The translations under genes and the position numbers were made by a program. The notes under the pieces are model-generated. The model did no database searches. It was not told the origin of the DNA and saw only the letters and a list, made by a program, of their open reading frames with translations. This document shows, piece after piece, positions 44,532 through 52,429 of a stretch of DNA of 64,000 nt. Every line of letters begins with the position of its first letter. The stretch's first letter is position 1. This DNA is from Rhodococcus globerulus NBRC 14531. Lineage in GTDB: Bacteria > Actinomycetota > Actinomycetes > Mycobacteriales > Mycobacteriaceae. The stretch is from the NCBI RefSeq assembly GCF_001894805.1, contig NZ_BCWX01000002.1:682001-746000 (forward strand), given 5' to 3'.

Positions 44532-45778
44532 CTACTCGACCCGACACCCTCGATGCCGCTCTGATCCGGTTCAGGTCCATCTTCGGTGAACTGGCAAAAG
44601 GTGCCGGAGAACGTGATCTGTCCGGCGAACACCCGTATGAACTGGTACAGGAGCTTGCCGACGCCGGATTCGGCAAGCTGCGAGTCCCCCGCGAGTACGG
44701 CGGATTCGACGTCGATTTGCCGACCTTGTTCGCCCTGCTCGCGGAGGCCGGGCAAGCCGACGCCAACGTGCCGCAGATCTGGCGTGGGCACTTCACCACC
44801 ACCGAGATTCTGCGGCTGGAAACCGATTCCGAGGTGAGGGGGTATTGGTTGACTACGGTCGCCGGTGGTGCGGTGTTCGGCAATGCGCAGTCGGAGCCGG
44901 CCGACCGTGTTGCCGGCCTTGATTCGGGCGGCGGATGGGGCACGATCACCACACGGGTCAGGCGCAGTGACGCGGGCGAGCGGGTTGTCTCCGGTACCAA
45001 GTTCTATTCGACAGGCTCCCGCTTCGCGGATTACATTCGGGCGGCGGTCGTGGACGGCGACGGGCACCGGGAGTTCGTGGTGCTCCCCGCCCGGCACCAG
45101 GGGGTTGAGCATGTCGACGACTGGGACGGTGTCGGACAACGCCAGACCGGTAGTGGTACAACAATTTTCACTGATGTCCCGGTGGAGTCCAACGGCGAGA
45201 TCGGCCGCTATACCGAATCTTTGCGCGGGCTGGACTCGTTCGTTCAGATCGTGCATCTGGCGAACCTGGTCGGGATTGCGCGCAGTGTCCTGGCTGAGAC
45301 CATCGATATCGTCCGTAACCGAACCCGCACCAGTCGGCATGCCCTGACGCAGGATGCAGTCGCCGATCCGGACGTGCTCGGTGTTGTCGGAACCCTCTAC
45401 TCCCGCACGCTGACGGCGGAAACTCTGCTCGGTCACGCCGCGCGTCGGTTGGACGAGGCACATGCCACCGGTGACGAGGCGGTGTATTCCGACGCCTATA
45501 TCCAGGCCTCTGCTGCGCAGGTAGCAGTCATCGACGCTGTTCTGGCCGCCGCCAGTGATGCGTTCAACGCGGGCGGTTCGTCCACAGCTCGTAGGCGAGC
45601 GCACCTGGATCGACATTGGCGCAACGCGCGCACGCTCGCGTCACACAATCCGGTCATCTACAAGCCGCGGGTGATCGGCGACTACTACGTCAACGGAAAT
45701 GCGCCGGTATCAGGCTATTACGCCGATCGGCCGTCGGCAGCCAACGCTGCGGACCAGAGCGAAAGGGTTCAGCTGTGA
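44528..45778 (+). CDS. DszC/SfnC-like ACAD-fold flavin monooxygenase (A)
   Basis: 416 residues with the acyl-CoA-dehydrogenase fold but monooxygenase-type features. GKLRVPREYGGFDVDLPTLFALLAEAGQADANVPQIWRGHF is followed by the substrate-loop VSGTKFYSTGSRFADYI and the C-terminal LDRHWRNARTLASHNPVIYKPRVIGDYYVNG. That tail resembles DszC, which S-oxygenates dibenzothiophene with FMNH2, and SfnC. The protein should therefore be an FMNH2/O2-dependent S- or N-oxygenase. It follows importer 1 directly (4-base overlap) and overlaps the DszA-like gene by 4 bases, mirroring the DszC/DszA partnership. Confidence 0.87.
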   Translation: MTTRPDTLDAALIRFRSIFGELAKGAGERDLSGEHPYELVQELADAGFGKLRVPREYGGFDVDLPTLFALLAEAGQADANVPQIWRGHFTTTEILRLETDSEVRGYWLTTVAGGAVFGNAQSEPADRVAGLDSGGGWGTITTRVRRSDAGERVVSGTKFYSTGSRFADYIRAAVVDGDGHREFVVLPARHQGVEHVDDWDGVGQRQTGSGTTIFTDVPVESNGEIGRYTESLRGLDSFVQIVHLANLVGIARSVLAETIDIVRNRTRTSRHALTQDAVADPDVLGVVGTLYSRTLTAETLLGHAARRLDEAHATGDEAVYSDAYIQASAAQVAVIDAVLAAASDAFNAGGSSTARRRAHLDRHWRNARTLASHNPVIYKPRVIGDYYVNGNAPVSGYYADRPSAANAADQSERVQL

Positions 45779-47019
45779 GCGGGCAACTGCATCTGAACGT
45801 CAACATCCTCAATGCCGGTGTCTTCGGAGGCTCCTGGCGGTTCCCCGATACCGACGCGCTGGCGAGCTACACGATCGAGCACTACACAGCAATCGCCAAA
45901 AAGGCCGAGGCGGCCAAGCTCGACGCGGTTTTCCTCGCCGACGGTCCTCTACTGGACACGAGTATCAGGCACCGATCCGGCAACAACCTGGAGCCCACAA
46001 CAGTATTGGCGCGGGTGGCCGCACAGACCGAGAAGATCGGACTGGTCGGGACACTGTCGAGTTCGTACAACGATCCGGAGGAAATCGCCAGGCGACTCGG
46101 AGACCTCGATTACGTCAGCGGTGGGCGATTCGGTTGGAACGTAGTGACAACGGCGGGGCCGGTCGCAGCGCGCAACTTCGGCCATACCGGCGAGCCGGAG
46201 CACGGTCTCCGCTATCGCCGAGCCGCGAGTGTGGTCGACCAGGTGGTCACCAAGTGGGGAGCGCGAACTGAACTCGTATCACCGCAAGGACGGCCTGTCA
46301 TAGTGCAGGCAGGAGGCTCCAGTGACGGAAAGCGGTTGGCCTCGCAGATCGGTGAAGTGATCTTCTCCGCGGAACAGGACCTGGGCAAGGCGCGAGCATT
46401 TCGCACCGAGATCCGCGAAGGTGCAAGGAAGTTCGGTCGTTCCCCGGACGAGGTGGTCGTTCTTCCCGGGCTGTCGACAGTGTTGGGCAGCACGGAGGCG
46501 GAGGCTAGAGCGCGGCGCGAACTCCTCGACGAGTTGCTGCCCGATGCGTACGCCCGCGATCGGCTTGCCGGACAACTCGGATTCTCCCTGGACGGACTCG
46601 ACGACAATGCGCCGATTCCTCCTGAGCTACTGAGAAATCCGGATCACGCCGGCGGATCTCAGACATTCTACCGGGTTGTCCTCGGCATCATCGAGCGCGA
46701 GAATCCGACCCTGCGTCAACTGTTGAAGAAGCTGTCCGGAGGTGGCGGTCACCGCATAGTCGTCGGCACTCCGGAACAGATCGCCGACGACATCGAGCGG
46801 TGGTTCCGCCATGGCGCGGCCGACGGATTCAACGTGATGCCGGATGTATTGCCTTCGGGGTTCGACGATTTTGCCGACCATCTCGTGCCGGAGTTGCGCC
46901 GGCGAGGCCTGTTCCGCACCGATTACGAGGGGACCACTCTGCGTGATCACCTCGGGCTCGGTGTGCCTGGCGTCCCATACACCACCACAGACGAGTACCC
47001 GCTCGTGAGCGCGGAATGA
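45775..47019 (+). CDS. NtaA/SnaA/DszA-type FMNH2-dependent monooxygenase (A)
   Basis: 414 residues from GTG 45775 overlapping the previous stop, with GAAAGGG upstream. It is a luciferase-like barrel of the NtaA/SnaA/DszA subfamily: GSWRFPDTDALASYTIEHYTAIAKKAEAAKLDAVFLADG, VGTLSSSYNDPEEIARRLGDLDYVSGGRFGWNVVTT, HGLRYRRAASVVDQVVTKWG and QGRPVIVQAGGSSDGKRLASQIGEVIFSAEQDLGKA. DszA cleaves a C-S bond in a sulfone. By analogy this enzyme may act on the product of the preceding DszC-like protein. The substrate is unknown. Confidence 0.9.
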   Translation: MSGQLHLNVNILNAGVFGGSWRFPDTDALASYTIEHYTAIAKKAEAAKLDAVFLADGPLLDTSIRHRSGNNLEPTTVLARVAAQTEKIGLVGTLSSSYNDPEEIARRLGDLDYVSGGRFGWNVVTTAGPVAARNFGHTGEPEHGLRYRRAASVVDQVVTKWGARTELVSPQGRPVIVQAGGSSDGKRLASQIGEVIFSAEQDLGKARAFRTEIREGARKFGRSPDEVVVLPGLSTVLGSTEAEARARRELLDELLPDAYARDRLAGQLGFSLDGLDDNAPIPPELLRNPDHAGGSQTFYRVVLGIIERENPTLRQLLKKLSGGGGHRIVVGTPEQIADDIERWFRHGAADGFNVMPDVLPSGFDDFADHLVPELRRRGLFRTDYEGTTLRDHLGLGVPGVPYTTTDEYPLVSAE

Positions 47020-47029
47020 GGAGAAACAA

Positions 47030-47950
47030 ATGACCGTGTTCGTGGAGTTGGCGGTGGGTGAGTCGGCGGGACAAGTATCAGTCTCCGCCGCAGATGCAAT
47101 CGCACGAGTTGCCCAGAGCGTGAACGCAAGTGGCATCAGACTTGTCGACGAGGTCGAGAGCCTGCGCACGATCGATCCTTCGATTGTCGGCAGCTACCTC
47201 GCTGGTCGGTACGGACACCTCGGGTACCTGATCGATGCGCGGACAACGCACAATGCGCCGTACAACCTGGCTCGGCGAGTGCTGTCGCTGGATCGTGCGA
47301 CAGACGGCCGCGTGGGTGTTGTCCTCGCGCCAGGGGAGGGCGACGAGGTCAGCGATGCGACAACCCCAGACCCCCAGGCATCGGAGACATCCGAACGGTG
47401 GGTCGAGTATGCGGACATCGTCTCGCGGCTGTGGGAGTCGTTCCCGCGCGCGGCACTGCTCGGAGACCAGGAACGTGCCACCTTTGTCGACGACACGTTG
47501 ATCGCACCGATCAATCACGAAGGTCGGTTCTATCGCGTGGCCGGACCGTTGGACGGACCGGCGTCGGTGCAAGGTCGCCCCGTGGTCGTGGCTGCCGATC
47601 CCGACGCTCTGGGATGGTCGCGGATCGCTGCGGTTGCGGACGTCGTCATCGTGGAGCGCAACAACATCGACGGGGCCGACGCTGCCCTGTCGGGCGCACT
47701 TCATTCCGTTGGACGCCGGCGATCCGATGTTGCCCTGCTGGCCCGGTTGACCGGTGCCGTCAGTGCGGTAGAACTCAAGCAGTGGGCGCCTGACAACGGT
47801 GTCGACGGATTTGTCCTCGCGACAAGTGGACGTGACGAAGCTGCGATTGTGGACCTTGTCAGGGACGTGGTGCCTCAACTTGCGGGACCGATAGGGCGCA
47901 CGCTGCGTTCGACACTCGCACTGCGTGAGAGCGCAGAGGTGTTTGCATGA
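47030..47950 (+). CDS. short divergent luciferase-fold protein
   Basis: 306 residues, about 100 fewer than its DszA-like neighbours. It still aligns with that family in ARTTHNAPYNLARRVLSLDRATDGRVGVVLAPG, RWVEYADIVSRLWESFPRAALLGDQ, INHEGRFYRVAGPLDGPASVQGRPVVVAA and VDGFVLATSGRDEAAIVDLVRDVVPQLAGP. The N-terminal barrel strands are shortened and the usual FMN-contacting segments are weak. It may be a non-catalytic partner, as LuxB is to LuxA, for the protein encoded just upstream (10-base gap). It overlaps the ACAD-like gene downstream by 4 bases. Confidence 0.75.
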   Translation: MTVFVELAVGESAGQVSVSAADAIARVAQSVNASGIRLVDEVESLRTIDPSIVGSYLAGRYGHLGYLIDARTTHNAPYNLARRVLSLDRATDGRVGVVLAPGEGDEVSDATTPDPQASETSERWVEYADIVSRLWESFPRAALLGDQERATFVDDTLIAPINHEGRFYRVAGPLDGPASVQGRPVVVAADPDALGWSRIAAVADVVIVERNNIDGADAALSGALHSVGRRRSDVALLARLTGAVSAVELKQWAPDNGVDGFVLATSGRDEAAIVDLVRDVVPQLAGPIGRTLRSTLALRESAEVFA

Positions 47951-49185
47951 CCGCCGTACATGTGTCTCCGGCACCCGTACCGGAGCACGGCGTGGAGCGT
48001 CGGGAGGAATCTTTGACTGTCGCCGGGATCCGAGCAGCTGCCGCTCCGGTGTTGACCCGCCTCGGTGCCACTGCTCGGGCTCGCGAAGAGACACGGGACT
48101 ATGCGTTCGATGATGTCCGTGAACTTGCCGATCTCGGAATTGCCCTTACCGGCATCGCCACTGCCGAAGGTGGCGGCGGAGGAACCGTCAGAGATGTCGT
48201 GGAGCTGGTCATCGACATTTCCCGTGCGGATTCCAATGTCGCGCAGGCGCTTCGGCCGACATTTTTGGCTGCGAACCAGGTCGCCAGTCGTGAGGACGTT
48301 CCGCTTCGGGAGATCAATCTGGAGCGTTTGCGTCAACGCGCGTTGTTCGTGGGTACCGGCAACGAGCGCAACGGCGGGGCGAGTGGAAGCGTATCCACCA
48401 CAGCCCGGCGCCACGGTGATGGTTATGTCGTCAACGGACGAAAGTTCTATTCGACGGGCGCGTTGTACGCGACGTACTTCTCGTCGCAAGCAGTCACCGA
48501 GGACGGCACCATCATCCGATTCACGGTGCCCGTTGATCGCGCGGGCGTAGACCGACGTGACGACTTCGACGCTATCGGCCAGCGGCTGACGCAGAGCGGT
48601 TCCACCTGGTTCAACGATGTGTGGGTCTCGGATGACGAGGTTGTCGTCGCGGAGGACTCGCGTCCGGACAATCCGTGGCAGGGCTCCTTCGCGCAGCTCT
48701 ATCTCGCGGCGGTACAGGCGGGCATTGCGGCGCGCGCGCTCGATGATGCGGTGTGGTTCGTGCGGGAGCAGGCTCGTCCCATCAAGCACAGCTCGGCGAC
48801 ACAGAGCGTCGATGATCCGTACGTGCGGGCGACCGTCGGAGAACTCGGTGCGCGGGTACGGGCAGCACGCGCGGTGGTGTTGTCGGCTGCCGAAGAGCTC
48901 CAGAACTTGCGGGGATTGGCGGGCGAGGATGCGCGGCGGGCCGGCGCGAATGCCGCCGTTGTCGTCGCCGAATCAGGCGTCATCGCGATCGAGTCTGCGC
49001 TTCGCGCTTCGGAATTGCTCTTCGATGTCGGTGGCGGTTCGATTACGAACCGCGAGTGGGGTTTCGACCGTCACTGGCGTAATGCCCGCACGGCTGCGAA
49101 CCACAATCCGCGTCAGTGGAAAGCGGCAGTCGCCGGCGCCTATCACCTCACCGGGGAAGAGCCCCCTCTCACGGGGTTGTTCTGA
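47947..49185 (+). CDS. DszC/SfnC-like ACAD-fold flavin monooxygenase (B)
   Basis: 412 residues, a paralogue of the protein at 44528. The core shows GIALTGIATAEGGGGGTVRDVVELVIDISRADSNVAQAL, then VSTTARRHGDGYVVNGRKFYSTGALYATYFSSQAV and RLTQSGSTWFNDVWV, and it ends FDRHWRNARTAANHNPRQWKAAVAGAYHLTGE. The DRHWRNART tail groups it with DszC/SfnC, and the YSTG loop is shared with paralogue A. An FMNH2-dependent S-oxygenase activity is likely. It is the last gene of the tightly overlapping block; a 41-base gap separates it from the aldo/keto reductase. Confidence 0.87.
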   Translation: MTAVHVSPAPVPEHGVERREESLTVAGIRAAAAPVLTRLGATARAREETRDYAFDDVRELADLGIALTGIATAEGGGGGTVRDVVELVIDISRADSNVAQALRPTFLAANQVASREDVPLREINLERLRQRALFVGTGNERNGGASGSVSTTARRHGDGYVVNGRKFYSTGALYATYFSSQAVTEDGTIIRFTVPVDRAGVDRRDDFDAIGQRLTQSGSTWFNDVWVSDDEVVVAEDSRPDNPWQGSFAQLYLAAVQAGIAARALDDAVWFVREQARPIKHSSATQSVDDPYVRATVGELGARVRAARAVVLSAAEELQNLRGLAGEDARRAGANAAVVVAESGVIAIESALRASELLFDVGGGSITNREWGFDRHWRNARTAANHNPRQWKAAVAGAYHLTGEEPPLTGLF

Positions 49186-49226
49186 AACAGATTTGTGCAC
49201 AGCACCATTCATGTGAAAGGAAATCA

Positions 49227-50258
49227 ATGACCATCGAGGTTGACCGTGTACTCGGCCGAACCGGTGTCCGGATCACTCCACTGACGCTCGGGACGATGAA
49301 CTTCGGCCGCTGGCAAGAGGAAGGGGAGAGCCTTCGGATCATTTCGTCCGCTCTGGATCTCGGTGTCTCGGCTATCGACACCGCGGACGTGTACGCCCAG
49401 GGTGTTTCCGAAGAGATTGTCGGGAAAGCGCTCACAGGTCGGCGCGACGACGTGTTCCTCGCGACGAAGTTCCACGGCCAGATCGGGACCGACCCTCGTC
49501 ACGCGGGCAATTCACGCCGCTGGATCACGCGGGCGGTCGAGGACAGCTTGCGCAGGCTGCGTACCGATTACATCGATCTCTATCAGGCACATCGCCCGGA
49601 TCCGGATACGAGCCTGCTCGAGACGTTGCAGTCACTCAACGACCTGATCCGTCAGGGCAAGATCCGGTACTACGGAACCTCCGCGTTTCCGGCACATCAA
49701 CAGGTCGAAGCCCATTGGCTTGCCGAGAAGTACGGTCTTGTCGCCCCTCACACCGAGCAGCTTCCTTACTCGCTGCTGGTGCGTGGCGTCGAGCGTGAGG
49801 TGTTCCCTGTGGCGAGGAAGTACGGTGTTGGCGTCCTCTCCTACGGCCCGCTTGCCGCCGGGTGGTTGTCCGGCAAGTATCGGTTGGGCGCGCAGCAACC
49901 GGAATCGGCTCGTGCCGAACTGATCCCGGGTCGCTTCGACGTGAGTGCCGAGCGCAACCAACGCAAACTGGTGGCAGCTGATGCACTTGCCCAGCTTGCG
50001 GAGGACAACGGACTCACACTTGTCGATCTGTCGATCGGATTTGCCCTCAATCATCCGGCGATCAGCAGTGTCATCATCGGCCCCCGAACGCAAGAACATC
50101 TCGAAGCGTATGTGAAGGCCGCGGCGGTGCAGCTGAGCGATCAGATCCTGGATCGCATCGATGAGATCGTCGACCCGGGTACACAATTCTCCGAGCGAGA
50201 CACCGGGCGAGACACTCCGTCGTTGACACCGGCCGAGCTTCGCCGCGACCACCGCTGA
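49227..50258 (+). CDS. aldo/keto reductase (1)
   Basis: 343 residues from ATG 49227, with GAAAGGAAA before it. It is an (alpha/beta)8 aldo/keto reductase with the catalytic tetrad Asp51, Tyr56, Lys81 and His122 all present. Other typical segments are VLGRTGVRITPLTLGTMNFGRWQ and SRRWITRAVEDSLRRLRTDYIDLYQAHRPDPD. NADPH-dependent carbonyl reduction is expected. In this cluster it could process an aldehyde or ketone released when a C-S or C-N bond is cleaved (inference). A short tandem repeat separates it from the second aldo/keto reductase. Confidence 0.9.
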   Translation: MTIEVDRVLGRTGVRITPLTLGTMNFGRWQEEGESLRIISSALDLGVSAIDTADVYAQGVSEEIVGKALTGRRDDVFLATKFHGQIGTDPRHAGNSRRWITRAVEDSLRRLRTDYIDLYQAHRPDPDTSLLETLQSLNDLIRQGKIRYYGTSAFPAHQQVEAHWLAEKYGLVAPHTEQLPYSLLVRGVEREVFPVARKYGVGVLSYGPLAAGWLSGKYRLGAQQPESARAELIPGRFDVSAERNQRKLVAADALAQLAEDNGLTLVDLSIGFALNHPAISSVIIGPRTQEHLEAYVKAAAVQLSDQILDRIDEIVDPGTQFSERDTGRDTPSLTPAELRRDHR

Positions 50259-50260
50259 CC

Positions 50261-50290
50261 TACTGAAAACTACTGAAAACTACCGAAAGA
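50261..50290 (+). repeat. short tandem repeat between the aldo/keto reductase genes
   Basis: TACTGAAAAC occurs twice in tandem (50261-50270, 50271-50280), followed by a degenerate third copy TACCGAAAGA (50281-50290). It covers the position where the ribosome-binding site of the next gene should lie, 12 bases before its ATG. Slippage here could alter spacing of the leader. Confidence 0.75.
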
Positions 50291-50301
50291 CATTCACACT
50301 C

Positions 50302-51333
50302 ATGAGCTATGGCACTTTCGAAACCACCTACACTGCTGATGCCGAGCGCTACACCAAGATTCCGTACCGCAGAAGCGGTGCGTCGGGGCTCGACCTTCCC
50401 GCGTTCTCTTTCGGGCTGTGGCAGAAGTTCGGTACCGACTACGCGTTCGAAACGCAGCGGGAGATCATCCTGCACGCTTTCGACCTGGGGATCACCCATT
50501 TCGACAACGCGGACCGGTACGGCCCGCCGCACCGCGCCGCGCAACAGAACTTCGGAAGGGTTCTGGCGAAGGATCTGGCGTCCTACCGCGACGAGATCAT
50601 CCTCTCGACGAAGGCAGGCAACGCGATCGGGCCCAGCCCGTATCTGAAGGGTGGATCCCGCAAGTCCTTGCTGGCCTCGCTCGATCACAGTCTGCGTGAT
50701 TTCGGCACTGACTACGTCGACATCTTCTACAGCCACAGCCCAGACCTGTCGACTCCCATCGAAGAGACTGTCGGAGCCCTGGTGTCAGCTGTGCAGCAGG
50801 GCAAAGCGCTCTATGTCGGACTCTCGAACTATCTACCAGAGCGTGCGCACGAAGCCGCAGTGTTGCTCCGCGAGGCCGGCGTTCCGTTGCTCATTCACCA
50901 GCCGAGGTATTCGATCTTCGATCGGCGTATCGAGCAGAACGGATTGCTCGAACTGGCGCAAGAGGACGGCTTCGGGCTGATCGTGTATTCGCCGCTGGCT
51001 CAGGGTCTGCTCACGAACAAGTACCTCGAGACGATCCCCGCCGATGCCCGAGCAGTCAACAGCACCTTCCTCAGTCCCGATGTCCTCACCGACACCTATC
51101 GGCAGCGTGCATCCGAGCTCAACAAACTGGCGGAATCACGTGGACAGTCGTTGGCGCAGTTGGCGCTTCAGTGGGTCTTGCGGCAGCCAGCAGTCACGTC
51201 GGCGTTGGTGGGGGCCAGCTCGACGTGGCAGCTCGACCACAATCTGCAGGCACTGAGCTTCCCGGAGTTGACCGACGAGGAACTCGCCATCATCGAAGAG
51301 CACGGTGTTCACGGCACCGGGCTGAACCTCTGA
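50302..51333 (+). CDS. aldo/keto reductase (2), YghZ-like
   Basis: 343 residues with the tetrad Asp68, Tyr73, Lys104 and His145. The YghZ/Kv-beta-like features are RYGPPHRAAQQNFGRVL and GPSPYLKGGSRKSLLASLDHSLRDFGTDYVDIFYSHSPD. YghZ relatives reduce glyceraldehyde-3-phosphate, methylglyoxal and other aldehydes. The two consecutive aldo/keto reductases are only distant paralogues, which argues for two distinct carbonyl products rather than a recent duplication. Its stop is 1 base before the next start. Confidence 0.9.
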   Translation: MSYGTFETTYTADAERYTKIPYRRSGASGLDLPAFSFGLWQKFGTDYAFETQREIILHAFDLGITHFDNADRYGPPHRAAQQNFGRVLAKDLASYRDEIILSTKAGNAIGPSPYLKGGSRKSLLASLDHSLRDFGTDYVDIFYSHSPDLSTPIEETVGALVSAVQQGKALYVGLSNYLPERAHEAAVLLREAGVPLLIHQPRYSIFDRRIEQNGLLELAQEDGFGLIVYSPLAQGLLTNKYLETIPADARAVNSTFLSPDVLTDTYRQRASELNKLAESRGQSLAQLALQWVLRQPAVTSALVGASSTWQLDHNLQALSFPELTDEELAIIEEHGVHGTGLNL

Positions 51334-51334
51334 G

Positions 51335-52408
51335 ATGACGTCCGTCGCAGCGCCGATCGGTGCGGGCATCGAGGATGGACGACCGTTCCGGCTCAATTTC
51401 CTCCTCCATCTGGACCGGGATCTGTCACCAGCGCAGGCCTATCGCGAGGCGATCGAATTGTTCGTTGCCGCTGAGGAATTGGGATACGACTCCGGGTGGG
51501 TGATCCAGCGTCATTTCCGTCAGGGCAACGAACATATCTCCGCTCCGCTGGTCACGCTTGCGGCGATCGCCCAGCACACAAGCAGAATTCGTTTGGGCAC
51601 CGGGGTATTGGTGCTTCCCCTCGAGGATCCGCTGAAGGTTGCCGAGGACGCTGCGACGCTTGACGTACTCAGTAATGGACGGTTGGAACTCGGTCTGGGT
51701 TCAGGGCCTTTCCCGGGGGCCTGGGAAGCGTTCGGGCGAGATCTCTCCGACAAACAGCGGTTGGTTGACGAGTCGATCGACCGACTGCCCGGCGCACTCG
51801 AGGGGAAGTCTCTCAACAGTGCCGGGGAGGTCCTGTACCCACCTGGTCACGGCGTACGGGGTCGATTGTGGCAGGCCACGACGAGTGAACCCACGCACGC
51901 TCACGATGCGGCGAGAGCAGCAGCTCTCGCCGGCGACGGCTTGCAGTTGTCCAGGGCCACAACGTTCCGGGGTGGGAGCGCGCGAGAGGCACAGGAACGA
52001 CAGGCGGCGTGGATCGACAGCTACCGCGGCGCCTGGAATGACCCCGTGCGCTCGCCACGGGTACAGGTGTCGCGCGCGGTGTATCCACATCCGGATCGGG
52101 AAGTGGCAACACGATTGGTGACCCCGGGTGTGCAGCGTTGGCAGAGTTGGAGCACGTCGGGAAAACAGACCCGCAGCCAGAGCGTCGAGGACTATCTGGC
52201 GGCTGACAACGCACTGATCGGACCCAGCGAGACACTGGCAGCTGAACTTGCCGCCGACCCGGCACTGCGTGACATCACCGATTTGCTGGTGAGCTTTGTT
52301 CCCGGGGTGCCAGACCGGGATGAACATCTCCGATTGCTCGAAACCAGCGCCCGGGAGCTGGCCCCTTTGCTGGGCTGGCGATCGGCCGCTGCGTCCGTCC
52401 CTTCATAA
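51335..52408 (+). CDS. LLM flavin-dependent monooxygenase, KPN_01858-like
   Basis: 357 residues. The luciferase-like barrel is clear: FRLNFLLHLDRDLSPAQAYREAIELFVAAEELGYDSGWVIQRHF, RIRLGTGVLVLPLEDPLKVAEDAATLDVLSNGRLELGLGSGPFPGAWEAFG and LWQATTSEPTHAHDAARAAALAGDGLQLSRAT. It appears to belong to the FMN-dependent group that co-occurs with KPN_01854-type binding proteins, such as the one at 39294; I recall this link from protein-family naming and could not search it. It is closer to bacterial luciferase than to DszA. The ATG lies one base after the preceding stop. Confidence 0.86.
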   Translation: MTSVAAPIGAGIEDGRPFRLNFLLHLDRDLSPAQAYREAIELFVAAEELGYDSGWVIQRHFRQGNEHISAPLVTLAAIAQHTSRIRLGTGVLVLPLEDPLKVAEDAATLDVLSNGRLELGLGSGPFPGAWEAFGRDLSDKQRLVDESIDRLPGALEGKSLNSAGEVLYPPGHGVRGRLWQATTSEPTHAHDAARAAALAGDGLQLSRATTFRGGSAREAQERQAAWIDSYRGAWNDPVRSPRVQVSRAVYPHPDREVATRLVTPGVQRWQSWSTSGKQTRSQSVEDYLAADNALIGPSETLAAELAADPALRDITDLLVSFVPGVPDRDEHLRLLETSARELAPLLGWRSAAASVPS

Positions 52409-52429
52409 CCCGATTGTGAGACTTCTGCG

